Below, one piece after another: positions 5,321 to 7,315 of a DNA stretch of 7,315 nucleotides (the stretch's first letter is position 1; each line of letters starts with the position of its first letter). The position numbers were made by a program, and so were the translations under genes. The notes under the pieces are model-generated. The model did not search any database. It saw only the letters and a program-made list of their open reading frames with translations, and was not told the origin of the DNA. Location: the NCBI GenBank assembly GCA_018725205.1, contig QLUB01000091.1:1-7315 (forward strand), written 5' to 3'. This DNA comes from a candidate division NPL-UPA2 bacterium (GTDB lineage Bacteria; Bacillota; UBA994).

Positions 5321-7138
5321 TTAATGAGGTATATCGGCGAGCCAGATGCCGCGGTAATAATGAAACAGAATCTCGCGATAGCTATGCCCAAGTTCAGCCA
5401 TGCCGCGGGCACCCCATTGGCTCATGCCTACGCCATGCCCCCAGCCGCTGCCGACAAAGACAAAACTGCTAGGGATAGAACGGAGTGTGCCGGTTACGCT
5501 CGCTGTGCGCACAGCGTGCTCGGGTGCTAGGCCTAGGGTTTGCACCCCTGCGGCGGTGGCCACTTGCACGCCCTGCAGCCCGGGTAAGCTGGCCGTGGCA
5601 TGAGCACTTTGCACGACTACGGGGGCCACGCGGCTCGTTACCGTGTACATGGTGGAGCGCAACGCAAATAGTCCTGTACTGCCGTCGGGCAGTCGCGGTT
5701 GTTGCCGCATAAGCGACATACGGCCCGCCGTGCCAGTTATGGAGAGGGTCGAGACTCGTCCTGACGGGAAGCGGCTCTCTACTGTAACTGCAAGCACAGT
5801 GCCAACGTCTGCCCCGTTAAACCGAGCTATCTGCTGCATTTGCGCCTGCGTAAGCTCCTGCTCCCAGCGTGCGTGCGTCGACCCCGCTAGGGCTCCAAAC
5901 GGGTCGGGAACGCCAATGAGATAAGGGATAGCCCTTGTCCACACATGCTCGACATTCTCGGTGTGCCCGCCGCTGTCCGAGTGGTAAAAGGTCGAAGCGG
6001 GCCTGCCGTTAAAGAGGGCGATAACTCCTTTGGTCTCGTCTACCGCGCGATTAGAATTTGGGTGTTCCCACTCCACCCCGCCGTAGGCTTGACAACAAGT
6101 GCTGAGGTGACAGAGGTCAAACCCTAGAGCCGCATGCCTATTCCGATTGGCATAGGCGTAAGTGCGCGCAACAACGGCCTGTGCTTTTAGCGCTTCAAAA
6201 GGCCAGCCGGCCGGCATTTCTCGCGGTACGACGCCCTTAAGGTAATCGTCGACATGCATGAGGCCGACGACCATAAACCGATTCATTTGGTCGAGTGTAA
6301 ATTCGAACGCCCCACGGTGCCGCCGACCTTCTACACTCATAAAGTCGGCGCCACTCGCAGCGCGGAGCGTAAGCCCAGCGAGATTAGCGTAGACAAATAG
6401 GAGTCTACCGTCTTGGCTAATAACGTGGATGCGCCTGAAGTCTCCAGGGAGAGATTCCCACACTAACTCCGGCGCAGCTGCAACTAATGCTACCCGCAGA
6501 GAGTCAATTAAGGTTATGTCCGTGGCAAAGCCCACGGCTATTCGCCAAGCGCCATCAAAGTGTAGCCTGCCCTCTAGCCCTGCACTTACCAGCCGCTCGC
6601 GCACAGCCTGCGCCGCTTCGATAGACGGCAAGGAACCGCTGACAAGCGTCAGCATTCCCCGCACCGTGACCCCGTTTATCCCGGCTGCAGCCAGCTGGGG
6701 CAGATGCTGCACGGCCTGTTCGACAGTCGCAAACAAGCCTCCCGACACCAAAAACCCGGCACTCTCCCGCAAGATAAAGGCAGGACCACTCCTGGCTGGC
6801 CACCGCGACAAAACTTGTGCGGCGGCGGCGTGGTCGCCAAATGGGCCTGCGGCCAAGCGGACAGCCTCGCGGTGAATTTGCCACCCTCCGCTTTCGTCGG
6901 CGAGAAGCGGAATTACCGTGCCGTCGGTCCCCGCCAAGCCAAACTCAACGCGCGCGCTCGAGTTTAGGCGCACAGTAGCCAAAGCATTCGCCTCGTAGTG
7001 AATGCCAATGCGAAACATCGGGTTATCTAGCGCCACCCCGTCTGCATATGTGGCGCGATCAAACAAGAAGAGTGGCAGAGCCAAGCTTAGGCCTAAGATA
7101 ACCACTAACACTGCTGTCTTGATGCTGGTACCACGCAT
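5321..7138 (-). CDS. Exported SpoIID/LytB-domain protein (probable peptidoglycan-modifying enzyme)
   Basis: A 605-residue protein, about twice the length of classical SpoIID (roughly 330-340). Residues 8-27 form a hydrophobic signal or anchor (possible cleavage after ATYA, 29-32). Residues about 125-220 contain two similar stretches, each starting near a V/L-S-G-x-L-F/P motif (GGLFATVEQAVQHL and SGSLPSIEAAQAVRERL), that resemble SPOR-type peptidoglycan-binding repeats; this is inference. The SpoIID domain covers about 272-600: DDYLKGVVPREMPAGWP with catalytic Glu307, ALKAQAVVARTYAYA, the zinc-site-like DLCHLSTCCQAYGG (C343, C348/C349), FYHSDSGGHTEN (384-395), and the C-terminal GSGWGHGVGMSQWGARGMAE. 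SpoIID itself is a lytic transglycosylase acting on glycan strands without stem peptides during engulfment; here the exact activity, and whether it is sporulation-linked or vegetative, are open. The ATG at 7138 has a moderate GGGGTG site about 10 nt upstream. A SpoIID/LytB gene beside queA-tgt occurs in other Clostridia, as I recall. Conserved in function class, so I give no gene symbol. Confidence 0.92.
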   Translation of the reverse strand: MRGTSIKTAVLVVILGLSLALPLFLFDRATYADGVALDNPMFRIGIHYEANALATVRLNSSARVEFGLAGTDGTVIPLLADESGGWQIHREAVRLAAGPFGDHAAAAQVLSRWPARSGPAFILRESAGFLVSGGLFATVEQAVQHLPQLAAAGINGVTVRGMLTLVSGSLPSIEAAQAVRERLVSAGLEGRLHFDGAWRIAVGFATDITLIDSLRVALVAAAPELVWESLPGDFRRIHVISQDGRLLFVYANLAGLTLRAASGADFMSVEGRRHRGAFEFTLDQMNRFMVVGLMHVDDYLKGVVPREMPAGWPFEALKAQAVVARTYAYANRNRHAALGFDLCHLSTCCQAYGGVEWEHPNSNRAVDETKGVIALFNGRPASTFYHSDSGGHTENVEHVWTRAIPYLIGVPDPFGALAGSTHARWEQELTQAQMQQIARFNGADVGTVLAVTVESRFPSGRVSTLSITGTAGRMSLMRQQPRLPDGSTGLFALRSTMYTVTSRVAPVVVQSAHATASLPGLQGVQVATAAGVQTLGLAPEHAVRTASVTGTLRSIPSSFVFVGSGWGHGVGMSQWGARGMAELGHSYREILFHYYRGIWLADIPH

Positions 7139-7168
7139 TGGCTGTCTTCACCCCGCTAGTTTTTCGTT

Positions 7169-7182
7169 CTCAGTGCTCAGTG
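7169..7182. repeat. Two tandem heptamers CTCAGTG
   Basis: CTCAGTG occurs at 7169-7175 and again at 7176-7182 without a gap (CACTGAG on the minus strand). It lies about 30 nt upstream of the SpoIID/LytB gene start. Two copies alone would be unremarkable, but two longer 7-bp arrays sit within 100 bp. Confidence 0.5.
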
Positions 7183-7200
7183 GCTGACGGCGTACGGATT

Positions 7201-7252
7201 GGCACATGGCACATGGCACATGGCACATGGCACATGGCACATGGCACATGGC
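7201..7252. repeat. Heptamer tandem array GGCACAT, seven copies plus three bases
   Basis: Seven exact copies of GGCACAT occupy 7201-7249, followed by a partial GGC at 7250-7252. On the minus strand the unit reads ATGTGCC. The unit contains no stop codon in any frame, so open reading frames across it mean little. Perfect copies suggest recent expansion by slippage. The layout recalls the short tandemly repeated heptamers (STRR) of cyanobacteria, as an analogy only. Confidence 0.97.
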
Positions 7253-7273
7253 GGAAAGCGGAAAGCGGAAAGC
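7253..7273. repeat. Heptamer tandem array GGAAAGC, three copies
   Basis: Three exact copies of GGAAAGC (7253-7259, 7260-7266, 7267-7273) directly follow the GGCACAT array. Same unit length, different sequence, and both units begin with GG, which suggests a shared mechanism of growth rather than two independent accidents. Confidence 0.93.
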
Positions 7274-7315
7274 CTCCTCGGGGCTCTCCCCCGCGATGCG
7301 CCCAATCTGGTTGTG
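7274..7315. other. Unassigned edge sequence with a small GC-rich hairpin
   Basis: No gene is recognised here. CGGGG (7279-7283) and CCCCG (7289-7293) form a perfect 5-bp inverted repeat with a 5-nt loop. On the minus strand a frame starting at the window edge stays open for 55 codons to a TGA at 7150-7148, but it crosses the stop-free repeats and resembles nothing I know, so it is not called as a gene. The upstream neighbour (ruvB would be usual for this gene order) cannot be identified. Confidence 0.4.

Noticed and set aside
6429..6875. 148-codon plus-strand open frame opposite the SpoIID/LytB gene
   Set aside because: Antisense shadow of a well-supported coding region with low-complexity Ser/Ala/Thr/Pro composition.
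7201..7273. CRISPR array
   Set aside because: Units are 7 bp and directly joined, with no spacers; this is a tandem repeat.

Overview
The window looks like chromosomal DNA from a spore-forming, moderately GC-rich Bacillota (Clostridia-type) organism. This is inferred from the gene content: a SpoIID/LytB-type cell-wall protein, the queA-tgt pair, a TIGR04086-type membrane protein and an nfeD-floA pair. It also fits the strong AGGAG-type ribosome sites and the use of GTG and TTG starts. All seven supported genes lie on the minus strand, so transcription runs from right to left. No RNA gene, CRISPR array, transposase or phage gene was seen.

Layout in transcription order. Positions 7315-7139 carry no recognisable gene; they are filled with 7-bp tandem repeats (ATGTGCC, GCTTTCC and CACTGAG on the sense strand) and a small hairpin. 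Next come a 605-residue exported SpoIID/LytB-domain protein (7138-5321), queA (5287-4259), tgt (4247-3138) and a small TIGR04086-type membrane protein (from about 3045 or further upstream, to 2761). Gaps are 33 nt or less up to tgt, so this reads as one operon. QueA and Tgt act in queuosine tRNA modification: Tgt inserts preQ1 at G34 and QueA converts it to epoxyqueuosine. The yajC gene often found after tgt in Clostridia is absent.

A second unit follows after a 90-bp gap (2671-2760): nfeD (2670-1345), floA (1331-339) and an unrecognised proline-rich 93-residue protein (314-33). NfeD-type membrane proteases and FloA flotillins work together in bacterial membrane microdomains. The gap holds a near-perfect match to the Bacillus sigma-W promoter form (CGAAAC, exactly 16 bases, CGTA), a weaker housekeeping-like promoter, and an inverted repeat at the predicted transcription start. 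The corresponding Bacillus subtilis operon (yqeZ-yqfA-yqfB) is sigma-W controlled and also has a small third gene, so this unit may be an envelope-stress operon with a poorly described small partner.

Most of the window is ordinary conserved chromosome. The points most worth a second look are the ECF-like promoter, the small third gene of the floA unit, the missing standard start codon of the TIGR04086-type gene, and the heptamer repeats at both edges.
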